This document shows positions 1 through 8,497 of a stretch of DNA of 50,321 nt, piece after piece (positions within the stretch are counted from its first letter, which is position 1; each line of letters starts with the position of its first letter). This DNA is from an uncultured Lachnospiraceae bacterium (GTDB lineage Bacteria; Bacillota; Clostridia; Lachnospirales; Lachnospiraceae). The position numbers and the translations under genes were made by a program. The notes below the pieces were generated by a model. It worked only from the letters and a program-made list of their open reading frames with translations, searched no databases and was not told the origin of the DNA. The stretch is taken from assembly GCA_910577825.1 (NCBI GenBank), contig CAJTOK010000024.1, positions 1 through 50,321 of the forward strand. Reading direction: 5' to 3'.

Positions 1-108
1 AAAAAACCAAAAAACAGGCAAAATGTAACACTTTTGTAACAATTTCAAAAACCTTGGGGAAAACATATACCTTGAAGCCTTATAAACAGGGGCTTCCAAA
101 AAGGCAGG
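1..108 (+). promoter_or_regulatory. Probable CRISPR leader
   Basis: AT-rich stretch directly before the first CRISPR repeat. The repeat at the other end of the array is degenerate at its last bases, which by the usual rule makes this left side the leader (where new spacers enter and the array promoter lies). It holds an imperfect inverted repeat, GAAGCC (74-79) with GGCTTC (91-96), and two copies of ACCTTG. The window begins inside it, so its true start is unknown, as is whether cas genes lie beyond. Confidence 0.55.
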
Positions 109-804
109 GTAGAAATGAAGTAAGCCCGTTAAAGGGCATTGACACAACTCGTCTGCCTAATCCAGAGTTTCCTTCCACGGTAGAAATGAAGTAAGCCCGT
201 TAAAGGGCATTGACACGTTGTTGGCTTTTCTGTTGGCCTTATTGTTGGTTTTATCGTAGAAATGAAGTAAGCCCGTTAAAGGGCATTGACACTCTGTTTT
301 TTTTCCATTACTTTTAACTGCAGTTACTGTAGAAATGAAGTAAGCCCGTTAAAGGGCATTGACACACTTGTTTCATCGTAATAGCACACAATTCCATTAT
401 TGTAGAAATGAAGTAAGCCCGTTAAAGGGCATTGACACTCAAAGGAGGCTTGCTCCCATTCAATCATCTTTGCGTAGAAATGAAGTAAGCCCGTTAAAGG
501 GCATTGACACACAGTTGGTTTTTCAGTGTCACTTGGTTTGCTTGTGTAGAAATGAAGTAAGCCCGTTAAAGGGCATTGACACATTTAACTCACCAACTGG
601 CTCACAGGCGCCTTCAGGTAGAAATGAAGTAAGCCCGTTAAAGGGCATTGACACAAGAGATTGTCTGGATTAGCAAACCCTGGTACAACTCGAGTAGAAA
701 TGAAGTAAGCCCGTTAAAGGGCATTGACACATCATAATTTAAGGGTGTCTATTTTACACCCACTATCGTAGAAATGAAGTAAGCCCGTTAAAGGGCATTG
801 ATAT
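109..804 (+). CRISPR. CRISPR array, 10 repeats and 9 spacers
   Basis: Ten direct repeats of 37 bp start at 109, 180, 256, 329, 402, 474, 546, 618, 694 and 768. Nine are identical; the last (768-804) ends GATAT instead of GACAC, marking the leader-distal end. Spacers are 34, 39, 36, 36, 35, 35, 35, 39 and 37 bp and all different. Each repeat starts GTAGAAATGAAG, carries a GCCC-GTTAAA-GGGC hairpin and ends ATTGACAC. The 8-nt tail after the hairpin resembles the ATTGAAAC handle left by Cas6 in type I and III systems, and the variable spacer length also fits those. Type VI-A repeats of Lachnospiraceae can have similar stems, so the type is open. No cas gene lies in this window. Short open frames running through the array are artefacts of the repeat. 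Confidence 0.98.
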
Positions 805-867
805 ACTAGGATAAGATTTTGGCAGGGAGAGAATGTTATTTATCGGAATTATATAGAGATAAAAAGA

Positions 868-907
868 AAAGGCAGTAATTTTTATGATTGTAAAGATTAC
901 TGCCTTT
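868..907. terminator. Inverted repeat, possible terminator
   Basis: Twelve-bp perfect arms, AAAGGCAGTAAT (868-879) and ATTACTGCCTTT (896-907), with a 16-nt loop, between the CRISPR array and the ABC operon. The T-rich tail (TTTTCTTTTTA) lies on the minus-strand side, so as an intrinsic terminator it would work best on leftward transcripts, although no leftward gene is visible. It may insulate the array. The rest of 805-1067 shows only the promoter region of the next operon. Confidence 0.5.
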
Positions 908-1030
908 GCTATGTTTTGATGTATCTGTACTGTTTATTTTGGGGTAAAATGCAGATTCGCGGGGTAATAGGAAATTGAAATTATATTTAATAAATTTAAA
1001 GATTTAAGGATTATTTAATAATTCTCCTGT

Positions 1031-1059
1031 TATAATTAAGCCATAAAATAAGAAAGGGG
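1031..1059 (+). promoter_or_regulatory. -10 box and ribosome site of the ABC operon
   Basis: A perfect TATAAT (1031-1036) lies 31 nt before the permease start, and AGAAAGGGG (1051-1059) is its ribosome site. No good -35 box is seen at the right distance, so an activator, perhaps the OmpR-type regulator of the operon, could be needed. That is inference. Confidence 0.5.
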
Positions 1060-1067
1060 CTTAATAG

Positions 1068-3419
1068 ATGTACTGGCGGATACTTAGGAAGGATTTAAAG
1101 CGCAAAAAGACAATGAATTTTGTTTTGCTGTTATTTATTCTGCTTGCGGCTATGTTTATTGCAAGTGGAGGGGGCAATATGGTTACAATTTTTACAGCAT
1201 TGGATGATTATTTTGAAATGGCGGGGGTTCCTGATTACTGGTTTGTATTTAATGATATAGACAACAAGGGGAAATATGAGGATTTTGCAAGTGAAAATAA
1301 TTATGGCTGCAAGTCTGGTGAAATGATTTCTGCAAGTGCGGATAATATTAAAATTGATGGCAGGGAGTTTGATTATTCTAATATTGTATGTATTGGGACG
1401 GTTAAAGAACCTCTTAGGATTTTTGACAGCAGGGACAATGAAATTACGGCTGTTTCTGATGGTGAAATATATTTTACTCAAAATGTGTTTTATTCAGAAA
1501 AGAATAATTTTAAGATTGGAAGTAAAATACGGATAACGGTAAATGGAATGGCAAGGGATTTTATTCTTAAAGATTATACAAAAGATGCGATATGTTCTTC
1601 AAGTGTAAATGGAATGACCAGGATTCTTGTTAGTGAAAATGATTATAGTTATTTGAAGAAAGGAAATCCAGACCTGTTATGGAGTTGTTGTGTTTATACA
1701 GATGATAAAGATTATAGTGCAAAAGCATCAAAGATTGATGCAAGTTCTATGGCAAGGGTAGATTATAATGGAATAAAGTTAATGTATATTACGGATATAA
1801 TTATTGCTGCAGCAATTTTAGTGACGAGTATATGTATTATTTTTATGTCAATGCTAATATTACGTTTTACAATTAAGTTTACTATGTGTGAAGAGTTCCG
1901 GGAAATAGGGGTTATGAAGGCTATTGGTATTAAAAATGGAAGCATAAGGCTTCTGTATATTGTAAAGTACCTGGCAATTTCTGCTGTGGGGGCGCTGGCT
2001 GGGTTTATGGCCAGTATTCCTTTTGGAAAGTTTTTATTAGGAAGTATTTCAAAGAATATTATAATCCCAGGGAATGGGAATTATATTATAAATTTCCTGC
2101 TGGCACTGGCTGTGGTATTTATTGTAGTGTTATTCTGCTATTTTTGCACAAGGAATATAAATAAGATTCCACCTGTTATAGCTATAAGGAATGGTGAAAC
2201 AGGGGAACGCTATTCCAAGAAGGGCTTTGTACATCTGGGCAGGTCAAGGCTTGCACCAGTCCTGTTTATGGCTGTTAATGATATTTCCAGTGCCCCTAGA
2301 AGATATATGTCAATGGTTGTGGTTTTTACATTGGGGATACTTCTGGTAATTGTACCTGCTAATACTATAAATACACTTAATTCAGACAGTCTTATAGAGT
2401 TGTTTGGCATGGCGCCATGTGACCATGTTATTTCCCAGAAAATGCTGGTTTCAAAGGATAGTTCCGGACTGGAGGGTGTGGAAAAAAATATCAGCAGTTT
2501 AAAGAAAGAATTTAAGAAAAATAATATTGATGCAATGGTATTCCAGGAAATGTGTTTTATATCAAATATTTTCTTTAATGATAAGAAGGAAGAAGTAATG
2601 GCAAGCCAGGGAGCGGGTGATACAGATGATGGCATGTATCATTATATAGAGGGCACACCGCCGGAAAACTGCGGGGAAATTGCAATTTCCAGTGTTGTGG
2701 CAGAAAAAACTGGTGCAGGTATTGGTGATGATGCAGAGGTTAAGATGGGCGGCGTAACGAAGACATATATTATAACAGCAATTTTCCAGTCTATGCAGAA
2801 TATGGGGGCATCTATACGGTTTTACCATGGTGAAGATACTGCTGGTAAAAATTTAGATGGCGTGCTTGGCATACAGGTGCGTTATAAAGATAATCCTGGC
2901 AGCAGCGTGCTGTCTGGCAGAAAGAAGTTTTTAGAATCACTTTATCCAGATGATAAAGTTTATTCTGTGGGTGATTATGTTAATTCTCTTATAGGTGATA
3001 TTGGCGGCCAGATAAGTGGTGTTAAAAATCTTATATTTGGTGTTGTAATTTGTATAAATATGCTTGTTACGGTTCTTATGGTAAAAAGTTTTATTACAAA
3101 AGAGAAAGGTGAAATTGCAATTCTTAAAGCTATAGGTTTTAAAAATATTTCCCTGCTGGCATGGCAGACATTAAGGATTGTAATTATATTGCTGGTTTCG
3201 GCTGTTTCTGGCATATTGCTTTCAAGCCCGCTTTCACAGCTTCTTATAGCGCCGGTTTTCCGTATGATGGGGGCATATAGCATAGAGTTTGATATTAATG
3301 TTTTTGAAGTATACATGTTTTACCCGTTTATTGTATTAATAACGGCGTCATCTGCTGCGTTCCTGTCATCACGGGGGCTTGGGAAAGTACAGGCTTCACA
3401 GGCATCAAATATAGATTAG
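1068..3419 (+). CDS. ABC transporter permease, two FtsX domains
   Basis: A 783-residue integral membrane protein of the MacB/FtsX permease class found in Gram-positive antimicrobial-peptide exporters and detoxifiers. One membrane helix near residues 15-35 is followed by a large extracellular domain (about 40-235), then three helices (about 240-365), a second half beginning with a helix near 415-432, another outside domain, and three helices at about 648-770. Both halves carry the FtsX hallmark KAIGxKN (about 284-290 and 680-690), the coupling segment facing the ATPase. It is the first gene of an operon with an ATPase (9 nt downstream), a response regulator and a histidine kinase. That arrangement is typical of systems that sense and remove cell-envelope-active compounds (Bce-like or Vex-like). 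The substrate cannot be read from the sequence, and the length is unlike the classic ten-helix BceB, so it is best called MacB-like. Confidence 0.85.
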   Translation: MYWRILRKDLKRKKTMNFVLLLFILLAAMFIASGGGNMVTIFTALDDYFEMAGVPDYWFVFNDIDNKGKYEDFASENNYGCKSGEMISASADNIKIDGREFDYSNIVCIGTVKEPLRIFDSRDNEITAVSDGEIYFTQNVFYSEKNNFKIGSKIRITVNGMARDFILKDYTKDAICSSSVNGMTRILVSENDYSYLKKGNPDLLWSCCVYTDDKDYSAKASKIDASSMARVDYNGIKLMYITDIIIAAAILVTSICIIFMSMLILRFTIKFTMCEEFREIGVMKAIGIKNGSIRLLYIVKYLAISAVGALAGFMASIPFGKFLLGSISKNIIIPGNGNYIINFLLALAVVFIVVLFCYFCTRNINKIPPVIAIRNGETGERYSKKGFVHLGRSRLAPVLFMAVNDISSAPRRYMSMVVVFTLGILLVIVPANTINTLNSDSLIELFGMAPCDHVISQKMLVSKDSSGLEGVEKNISSLKKEFKKNNIDAMVFQEMCFISNIFFNDKKEEVMASQGAGDTDDGMYHYIEGTPPENCGEIAISSVVAEKTGAGIGDDAEVKMGGVTKTYIITAIFQSMQNMGASIRFYHGEDTAGKNLDGVLGIQVRYKDNPGSSVLSGRKKFLESLYPDDKVYSVGDYVNSLIGDIGGQISGVKNLIFGVVICINMLVTVLMVKSFITKEKGEIAILKAIGFKNISLLAWQTLRIVIILLVSAVSGILLSSPLSQLLIAPVFRMMGAYSIEFDINVFEVYMFYPFIVLITASSAAFLSSRGLGKVQASQASNID

Positions 3420-3428
3420 GGGGTTTTT

Positions 3429-4196
3429 ATGGACATGGTATTAGAAGTTAAGGATTTATGTAAAACTTATATTATAAATAAACGCCAGAATAATGTGCTT
3501 AAAAATGTTAATTTTACTGTGGGGGAGGGGGAAATGGTGGCGGTTATGGGCGCATCCGGCTCAGGGAAGTCTACACTTTTATATTCGGTTTCTGGAATGG
3601 ATAATATTACTGCTGGTGAAGTGAAATTTTTAGGAAAGGATATTTCTGGAATGGATGAAAATGGGCTTGCAAAGCTGCGCCTTGATGAAATGGGATTTAT
3701 CTTCCAGCAGATGTATATGCTGAAAAATCTTTCCATACTTGATAATATTATACTTCCAGCCTGCCAGTCTGGTAAAATAAAAGAAAAACATAATAAAACT
3801 GCAGAGCGTGGCATGGCTTTGATGCGTAAACTTGGGATTGGTGAAATTGCAAATAATGATATTAATGAAGTTTCGGGAGGGCAGCTTCAGAGGGCTTGTA
3901 TCTGCCGCAGCATGATTAACCAGCCTGATATAATATTTGCAGATGAGCCGACAGGCGCACTTGACAGGACGGCGTCGGGTGAAGTTATGGAGGAGCTGGA
4001 GCGTATTAACAGGGAAGGGACAACAGTATTGCTTGTTACACATGATGTAAAGGTTGCTGCAAGGTGTACAAGGCTTCTGTATATAGCTGACGGGAATATT
4101 GAAGGGGAGTATAATCCAGGAAGGTATACTGGAAGCACTAAATTACGTGAGAGGGAGAAGCAGGTTAGTAACTGGCTTATGGAAATGGGCTGGTAA
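3429..4196 (+). CDS. ABC transporter ATP-binding protein (LolD/MacB type)
   Basis: A 255-residue nucleotide-binding subunit that should power the FtsX-type permease encoded just upstream. All ABC motifs are present: Walker A GASGSGKST (41-49), Q-loop QQ (93-94), signature SGGQLQRA (149-156), Walker B IIFADEP (168-174) with the catalytic Glu, and the switch His in VTHD (205). The pattern ADEPTGALD is typical of the LolD/MacB/BceA subgroup. The ribosome site AGGGGG overlaps the stop codon of the permease gene, so the two are probably translated together. The C-terminal 30 residues are charged and not recognised. Confidence 0.93.
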   Translation: MDMVLEVKDLCKTYIINKRQNNVLKNVNFTVGEGEMVAVMGASGSGKSTLLYSVSGMDNITAGEVKFLGKDISGMDENGLAKLRLDEMGFIFQQMYMLKNLSILDNIILPACQSGKIKEKHNKTAERGMALMRKLGIGEIANNDINEVSGGQLQRACICRSMINQPDIIFADEPTGALDRTASGEVMEELERINREGTTVLLVTHDVKVAARCTRLLYIADGNIEGEYNPGRYTGSTKLREREKQVSNWLMEMGW

Positions 4197-4216
4197 GTTA
4201 TCTGTAAAAAATTATT

Positions 4217-4879
4217 ATGGCAGATATTTTAATTGTTGAAGATAATAAAGAACTTGCGGGGCTTCTTGCAGATTTTTTGTGTGCAAATAATTATTCTGTG
4301 TGTATTGCAGGGGATGGGAATAAGGCGCTGGAATTGTATAATGAAAAAGGGGCAAAGCTTGTACTTCTTGATATTATGCTTCCTGGGACTGATGGTTTTG
4401 CGGTATGCAAAAAGATACGGGAAGAGGGTAATACGCCAGTTATTATAATTAGTGCTAAGAATGATAAACAGTCAGAACTTGACGGTTTAAACCTGGGCGC
4501 AGATGATTATATTGGGAAGCCGTATGATATTGATATCCTGCTTGCTAAAATAAGTGGTATTTTTAAACGCAGGTATGCAGCTGATAATATTATATGTGGT
4601 AATATAAGCCTTAATAAAACCGGCCGTACTGCAGAAAGAGATGGCGTGCCGCTTGCACTGTCTGCAAAAGAGTTTGATTTGCTATGCCTGCTTATGGAGA
4701 ACAGGGGAAGGGTACTTGGCAAGGAGTATATTTTTAATAAGATATGGGGAAGTGGCAGTTTTTCAGAACCACAGACGCTTACTGTACATATAAAATGGCT
4801 GCGCCAGAAGATAGAGGATAACCCTGGCAAACCAGAGAAAATAGTTACAATATGGGGCATGGGCTATAAATTTATATGA
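4217..4879 (+). CDS. OmpR-family response regulator
   Basis: A 220-residue two-component regulator. The receiver domain (1-115) has acidic residues E8 and D9, the phosphate-accepting D52 in LLDIMLPG, S79 and K101 in GKPYD. The winged-helix DNA-binding domain (about 125-220) has the LSAKEFDLLCLL and HIKWLRQKIE segments of OmpR/PhoB proteins and ends with the usual WGMGYKF. The next gene, its kinase, overlaps it by 4 nt (ATGA). The ribosome site before this start is poor, although the gap to the ATPase gene is only 20 nt, so translation may depend on coupling. It most likely controls this transporter operon in response to the envelope signal sensed by the kinase. Confidence 0.93.
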   Translation: MADILIVEDNKELAGLLADFLCANNYSVCIAGDGNKALELYNEKGAKLVLLDIMLPGTDGFAVCKKIREEGNTPVIIISAKNDKQSELDGLNLGADDYIGKPYDIDILLAKISGIFKRRYAADNIICGNISLNKTGRTAERDGVPLALSAKEFDLLCLLMENRGRVLGKEYIFNKIWGSGSFSEPQTLTVHIKWLRQKIEDNPGKPEKIVTIWGMGYKFI

Positions 4880-6111
4880 GAGCATTTGATAAAGTATATA
4901 TAATTACAGTTATATTAATTATTATCCTGTTTGCTGGTTTTAATATTGCGATGGCAGATTACAATATATCACAAGGCAGCAGGCAGTACCGTGTAGAAAT
5001 AAAGAGGGCGGCACTGGAAATAGAAGAAAAAGGCTATAATGGCATAGATATTTCAAAGTACAAATATATAACAAATATACAGAAATATAATAATAATGGC
5101 AGTTTTTATAATGTAAACAGTGATTATTATATTTGTGTAATAAATGGTTTATTATACCGTTTTGACTATATTGCAGATGGCAGCGGCAATACAGGCATTA
5201 TTATACAGGCGGATATAATAATTATTATAATGGCTGCTGTAGTTGTGGCTGTATTTACTTTTGTGCGCCAGAAAATACTTCTTCCATTTGAAGAACTTTC
5301 AGAATTGCCGTATGAACTTTCAAAAGGAAATCTTGTAATTCCGTTAAAGGAGAATAAAAACCGGTATTTTGGAAAATTTTTATGGGGGCTTGACTTGCTG
5401 CGTGAAAATACTATGGAACAGAAACAGCGGGAATTAAAACTGCAAAAAGATAAAAATACATTGCTGCTTTCAATTTCACATGATATAAAAACTCCTCTGT
5501 CTGCCATAAAATTATATTCCAAAGCATTTTTAACAAATCTTTATAAAGACAGTGCAAAACAGCGGGAAATTGCAGAAAAAATAAATAAAAAAACAGATGA
5601 AATTGAAAAGTTTGTTTCACAGATTGCTAAGGCTTCGGGTGAAGAATATTTAAGCCTTGATGTAAATGCAGATGAAATATTTCTTTCATCAGTAATTAAT
5701 AAAATTGCAGGATATTATAATGAGAAGCTGGGCCTGGTTAATATAAAGTTTGATATAGGAGAATATACAGACTGCCTTATATATGGCGATACAAGCAGGG
5801 CGGCTGAAGTGGTGCAGAATATAATAGAGAATGCCATAAAATATGGTGATGGTGATATTATAAGCATAGATATTACAGAGGAAGACGGATGTATACTTGT
5901 AGCGGTAAGGAACAGCGGAAATAATCTGCCAGAAACAGAACTCCCGCATATATTTGACAGTTTCTGGCGTGGCTCTAATGCAGAAAGTAATAAAGGAAGC
6001 GGGCTGGGGCTGTATATATGCAGGCAGCTTATGCACAAAATGAACGGGGAAATATTTGCGGAAATAAAAGGAAAAGATATGGTAGTAACAGTGGTTTTCC
6101 AGAAAATATAA
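4876..6111 (+). CDS. Sensor histidine kinase
   Basis: A 411-residue membrane kinase paired with the upstream OmpR-type regulator (the genes overlap at ATGA). Two membrane helices (about 8-28 and 108-130) enclose an outside domain of about 80 residues. A short HAMP-like linker leads to the HisKA box SISHDIKTPLSA with phospho-accepting H202. The ATPase domain has the N box QNIIENAIKYGDG (about 315), the F box HIFDSFWRG and the G box GSGLGLYICRQL. The modest sensor domain is longer than in BceS kinases, which have almost none, so this kinase may bind its signal directly rather than through the transporter. It is the last gene of the operon; a strong terminator follows. Confidence 0.92.
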   Translation: MRAFDKVYIITVILIIILFAGFNIAMADYNISQGSRQYRVEIKRAALEIEEKGYNGIDISKYKYITNIQKYNNNGSFYNVNSDYYICVINGLLYRFDYIADGSGNTGIIIQADIIIIIMAAVVVAVFTFVRQKILLPFEELSELPYELSKGNLVIPLKENKNRYFGKFLWGLDLLRENTMEQKQRELKLQKDKNTLLLSISHDIKTPLSAIKLYSKAFLTNLYKDSAKQREIAEKINKKTDEIEKFVSQIAKASGEEYLSLDVNADEIFLSSVINKIAGYYNEKLGLVNIKFDIGEYTDCLIYGDTSRAAEVVQNIIENAIKYGDGDIISIDITEEDGCILVAVRNSGNNLPETELPHIFDSFWRGSNAESNKGSGLGLYICRQLMHKMNGEIFAEIKGKDMVVTVVFQKI

Positions 6112-6113
6112 TG

Positions 6114-6160
6114 CAGCCAGTGCAAAAGCATGTATAAAAGTATTTTGCACTGGCTGTTTT
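6114..6160 (+). terminator. Intrinsic terminator of the ABC/two-component operon
   Basis: Fourteen-bp perfect arms, CAGCCAGTGCAAAA (6114-6127) and TTTTGCACTGGCTG (6143-6156), followed by TTTT. It ends the rightward operon and separates it from the convergent nrdD gene. Confidence 0.9.
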
Positions 6161-6185
6161 ATAAGTATTGTTAGCGGGTATTGTT

Positions 6186-8348
6186 TTACAGGTGGAGCAC
6201 CCTTTCTTTTATTTCCTGTGTGCGTCCCTGGTTCCAGAACTGTGTGCCAATATAGCCGCATGTACGGCGTGCAACGTTCATTTTATTCTGGTCAGAATTG
6301 CCGCAGTTTGGACATTCCCATACCAGTTTGCCATGTATGTCGGTAACTATCTGTATTTGCCCGGTATAGCCACATTCCTGGCAGTAATCACTTTTGGTAT
6401 TAAGTTCGGCATACATAATATTATTATAAATATATTTCATAAGTTCAAGTACAGCATCAATATTATTCTCCATATTTGGCACTTCAACATAGCTTATTGC
6501 ACCACCTGGTGAAAGACGCTGGAACTGCGCTTCAAATTTTAGTTTTTCAAAGGCATTGATTTCTTCTGTTACGTGTACATGGTAGCTGTTGGTTATATAG
6601 TTCTTATCAGTAACCCCTCTTATAATTCCAAAGCGTTTCTGCAGGCATTTGGAGAATTTATATGTGGTTGATTCAAGAGGTGTGCCATACAGGCTGAAAT
6701 CAATATTTTCTTCTTTGCGCCATTTTGCACAGAAATCATTAAGTTTCTGCATTACTTCAAGTGCAAATGGTGTTGAATCAGGGTGTGTATGCGGCTTGCC
6801 TGTCATATAGCGTGTACATTCGCAAAGCCCTGCATATCCAAGTGATAGTGTTGAATATCCGTTATAGAGAAGCTTGTCAATCTTCTCTCCTTTTTTTAGG
6901 CGGGCAAGAGCGCCATACTGCCACAGGATAGGCGCTACATCAGATGGAGTCCCTTTAAGCCTGTTATGGCGGCACATAAGCGCACGTTTGCAGAGTTCCA
7001 TGCGTTCATTAAATATTTCCCAGAATTTATCAATATCACCTTCTGAGGAACATGCAATGTCAACGAGATTGACTGTTACGACACCCTGGTTAAACCTTCC
7101 ATAAAATTTTGGCTTATTATCTTCATCATGGTAAACTGTAAGGAAGGAGCGGCATCCCATACAGGTGTAGCAGTTGCCGTCTTTAAGCTTTTTCATAATT
7201 TTTTCAGAAATATAGTCGGGAACCATGCGTTTTGCAGTACACCTGGCGGCAAGCTTTGTTAAATACCAGTAAGGTGAACCTTCACGTATATTATCTTCTT
7301 CAAGTACATATATAAGTTTTGGGAATGCGGGTGTAATATATACCCCTTTTTCATTCTTGACACCAAGTATGCGCTGGTGCAGTATTTCTTCTGTAATCAT
7401 GGCAAGGTCTTTGCGCAGCCTTCCTTCCGGCACTTCATCAAGATACATAAATATAGTTACAAAGGGTGCTTGTCCGTTTGTGGTCATAAGGGTTATAACC
7501 TGGTACTGTATCATCTGTACACCACGCTTTATCTCATCTTTAACACGCAGTTCTGCAACCTGGTTTATCTGTTCTGCAGTACATTCAATTCCAGATTCTT
7601 TAAATTCATCTGCAACCTGCTTTCGGAATTTCATGCGGCTTACATTAACAAATGGTGCAAGGTGTGCGAGCGAAATGCTCTGCCCGCCATACTGGGAACT
7701 GGCAATCTGTGCAATGCTCTGTGTTGCTATATTACATGCCGTTGAAAAGCTTTTTGGCGGGTCTATCATGGTTTCACTGATAACAGTACCATTCTGTAAC
7801 ATGTCTTCAAGGTTGACAAGGCAGCAGTTGTGCATATGCTGTGCGAAATAGTCAGAGTCATGGAAATGTATAATCCCTTGTTCATGTGCATGTACAATAT
7901 CTTCAGGAAGTAAAAATCTTTTAGTGATATCTTTACTTACCTCACCTGCCATATAATCACGCTGTACACTGTTGACGGCAGGGTTTTTATTGGAATTTTC
8001 CTGGAAGACTTCCTCATTCTGGCATTCAAGAAGGCTCATAATCTGCTTATCTGTGGAATTGGACTTGCGTACAAGCGCCCTTGTATAGCGGTAGGTAATA
8101 TACTTACGGGCAGCAGCAAATGCACGCTTATTCATAATCTGGTTCTCAACGAGGTCTTGTATTTCTTCAACGTTAAGGGCCCTGTCCATATCCGCGCATA
8201 TCTGTGTTACATTTCCTGCAATTTCTTTTATCTGTTCCTCAGACATGCGGTTAATAGTTGCAACTTCTTTATTTGCCTTTCCAATAGCTGCAATAATTTT
8301 ATCTATATCGAAGGTTTCTTCTGTACCACTGCGTTTTATAATCTTCAT
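6186..8348 (-). CDS. nrdD: Anaerobic ribonucleoside-triphosphate reductase (class III)
   Basis: Makes deoxynucleotides from ribonucleoside triphosphates without oxygen, using a glycyl radical. From the chosen start it has 720 residues. An N-terminal ATP-cone (IKRSGTEETFDIDKI) is the allosteric site. The reductase barrel contains the MHNCC segment, and the C-terminus has a four-Cys zinc site (CQECG ... CPNCG) followed by the glycyl-radical loop RRTCGYIGTQFWNQG (Gly near 698). An ATG 18 nt upstream (8366) is possible, but only the ATG at 8348 has a ribosome site (AAAGGA, 9 nt away). The radical-SAM activase gene nrdG, often adjacent, is not in the window, so it must be elsewhere. Upstream lie two NrdR-like boxes and a hairpin. 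Confidence 0.97.
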   Translation of the reverse strand: MKIIKRSGTEETFDIDKIIAAIGKANKEVATINRMSEEQIKEIAGNVTQICADMDRALNVEEIQDLVENQIMNKRAFAAARKYITYRYTRALVRKSNSTDKQIMSLLECQNEEVFQENSNKNPAVNSVQRDYMAGEVSKDITKRFLLPEDIVHAHEQGIIHFHDSDYFAQHMHNCCLVNLEDMLQNGTVISETMIDPPKSFSTACNIATQSIAQIASSQYGGQSISLAHLAPFVNVSRMKFRKQVADEFKESGIECTAEQINQVAELRVKDEIKRGVQMIQYQVITLMTTNGQAPFVTIFMYLDEVPEGRLRKDLAMITEEILHQRILGVKNEKGVYITPAFPKLIYVLEEDNIREGSPYWYLTKLAARCTAKRMVPDYISEKIMKKLKDGNCYTCMGCRSFLTVYHDEDNKPKFYGRFNQGVVTVNLVDIACSSEGDIDKFWEIFNERMELCKRALMCRHNRLKGTPSDVAPILWQYGALARLKKGEKIDKLLYNGYSTLSLGYAGLCECTRYMTGKPHTHPDSTPFALEVMQKLNDFCAKWRKEENIDFSLYGTPLESTTYKFSKCLQKRFGIIRGVTDKNYITNSYHVHVTEEINAFEKLKFEAQFQRLSPGGAISYVEVPNMENNIDAVLELMKYIYNNIMYAELNTKSDYCQECGYTGQIQIVTDIHGKLVWECPNCGNSDQNKMNVARRTCGYIGTQFWNQGRTQEIKERVLHL

Positions 8349-8379
8349 AATGACCAGTCCTTTCATATGGCATAATATG

Positions 8380-8416
8380 TAAAAACCGTACCCGGCAGGT
8401 AATTGCTGGGTACGGT
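8380..8416 (-). terminator. Hairpin with U-tract before nrdD (terminator or 5' UTR element)
   Basis: On the minus strand ACCGTACCC and GGGTACGGT pair with further inner pairs (13 bp with one wobble), and five U residues follow, the form of an intrinsic terminator. It can end transcription of the membrane protein gene upstream (8498-9364). Its last base is only about 30 nt from the nrdD start, and the predicted nrdD transcription start falls at the base of the hairpin, so it may also form the 5' end of the nrdD mRNA. Confidence 0.75.
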
Positions 8417-8420
8417 ATAT

Positions 8421-8469
8421 ATACTACCATATATTGTGTTGGTTTGCAATATACAACATGATATTGTGC
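8421..8469 (-). promoter_or_regulatory. nrdD promoter with tandem NrdR-box-like sites
   Basis: On the minus strand a -35 box TTGCAA (8444-8449) and a -10 box TAGTAT (8421-8426) are spaced 17 bp. Two sites resembling the NrdR consensus (acaCwATATaTwGtgt) flank and overlap it: 8424-8439 (ACACAATATATGGTAG) and 8454-8469 (GCACAATATCATGTTG). Their starts are 30 bp apart, close to three helical turns as is usual for NrdR pairs. This predicts repression by NrdR when (d)ATP is plentiful. The box similarity was judged by eye from the remembered consensus. Confidence 0.6.
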
Positions 8470-8497
8470 GCATTTGTCCATTTATGGCAAATATACG

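Noticed and set aside
324..673. Open frames on both strands across the CRISPR array
   Set aside because: They repeat the translated CRISPR repeat at each unit (for example CQCPLTGLLHFY); they are by-products of the array, not genes.
146..693. Spacer 1 (reverse complement) and spacer 8 share TCTGGATTAG
   Set aside because: A 10-base match with no further extension is too short to claim a common target.
8349..8366. Longer nrdD starting at 8366
   Set aside because: No ribosome site precedes that ATG; AAAGGA is correctly spaced only for the ATG at 8348.
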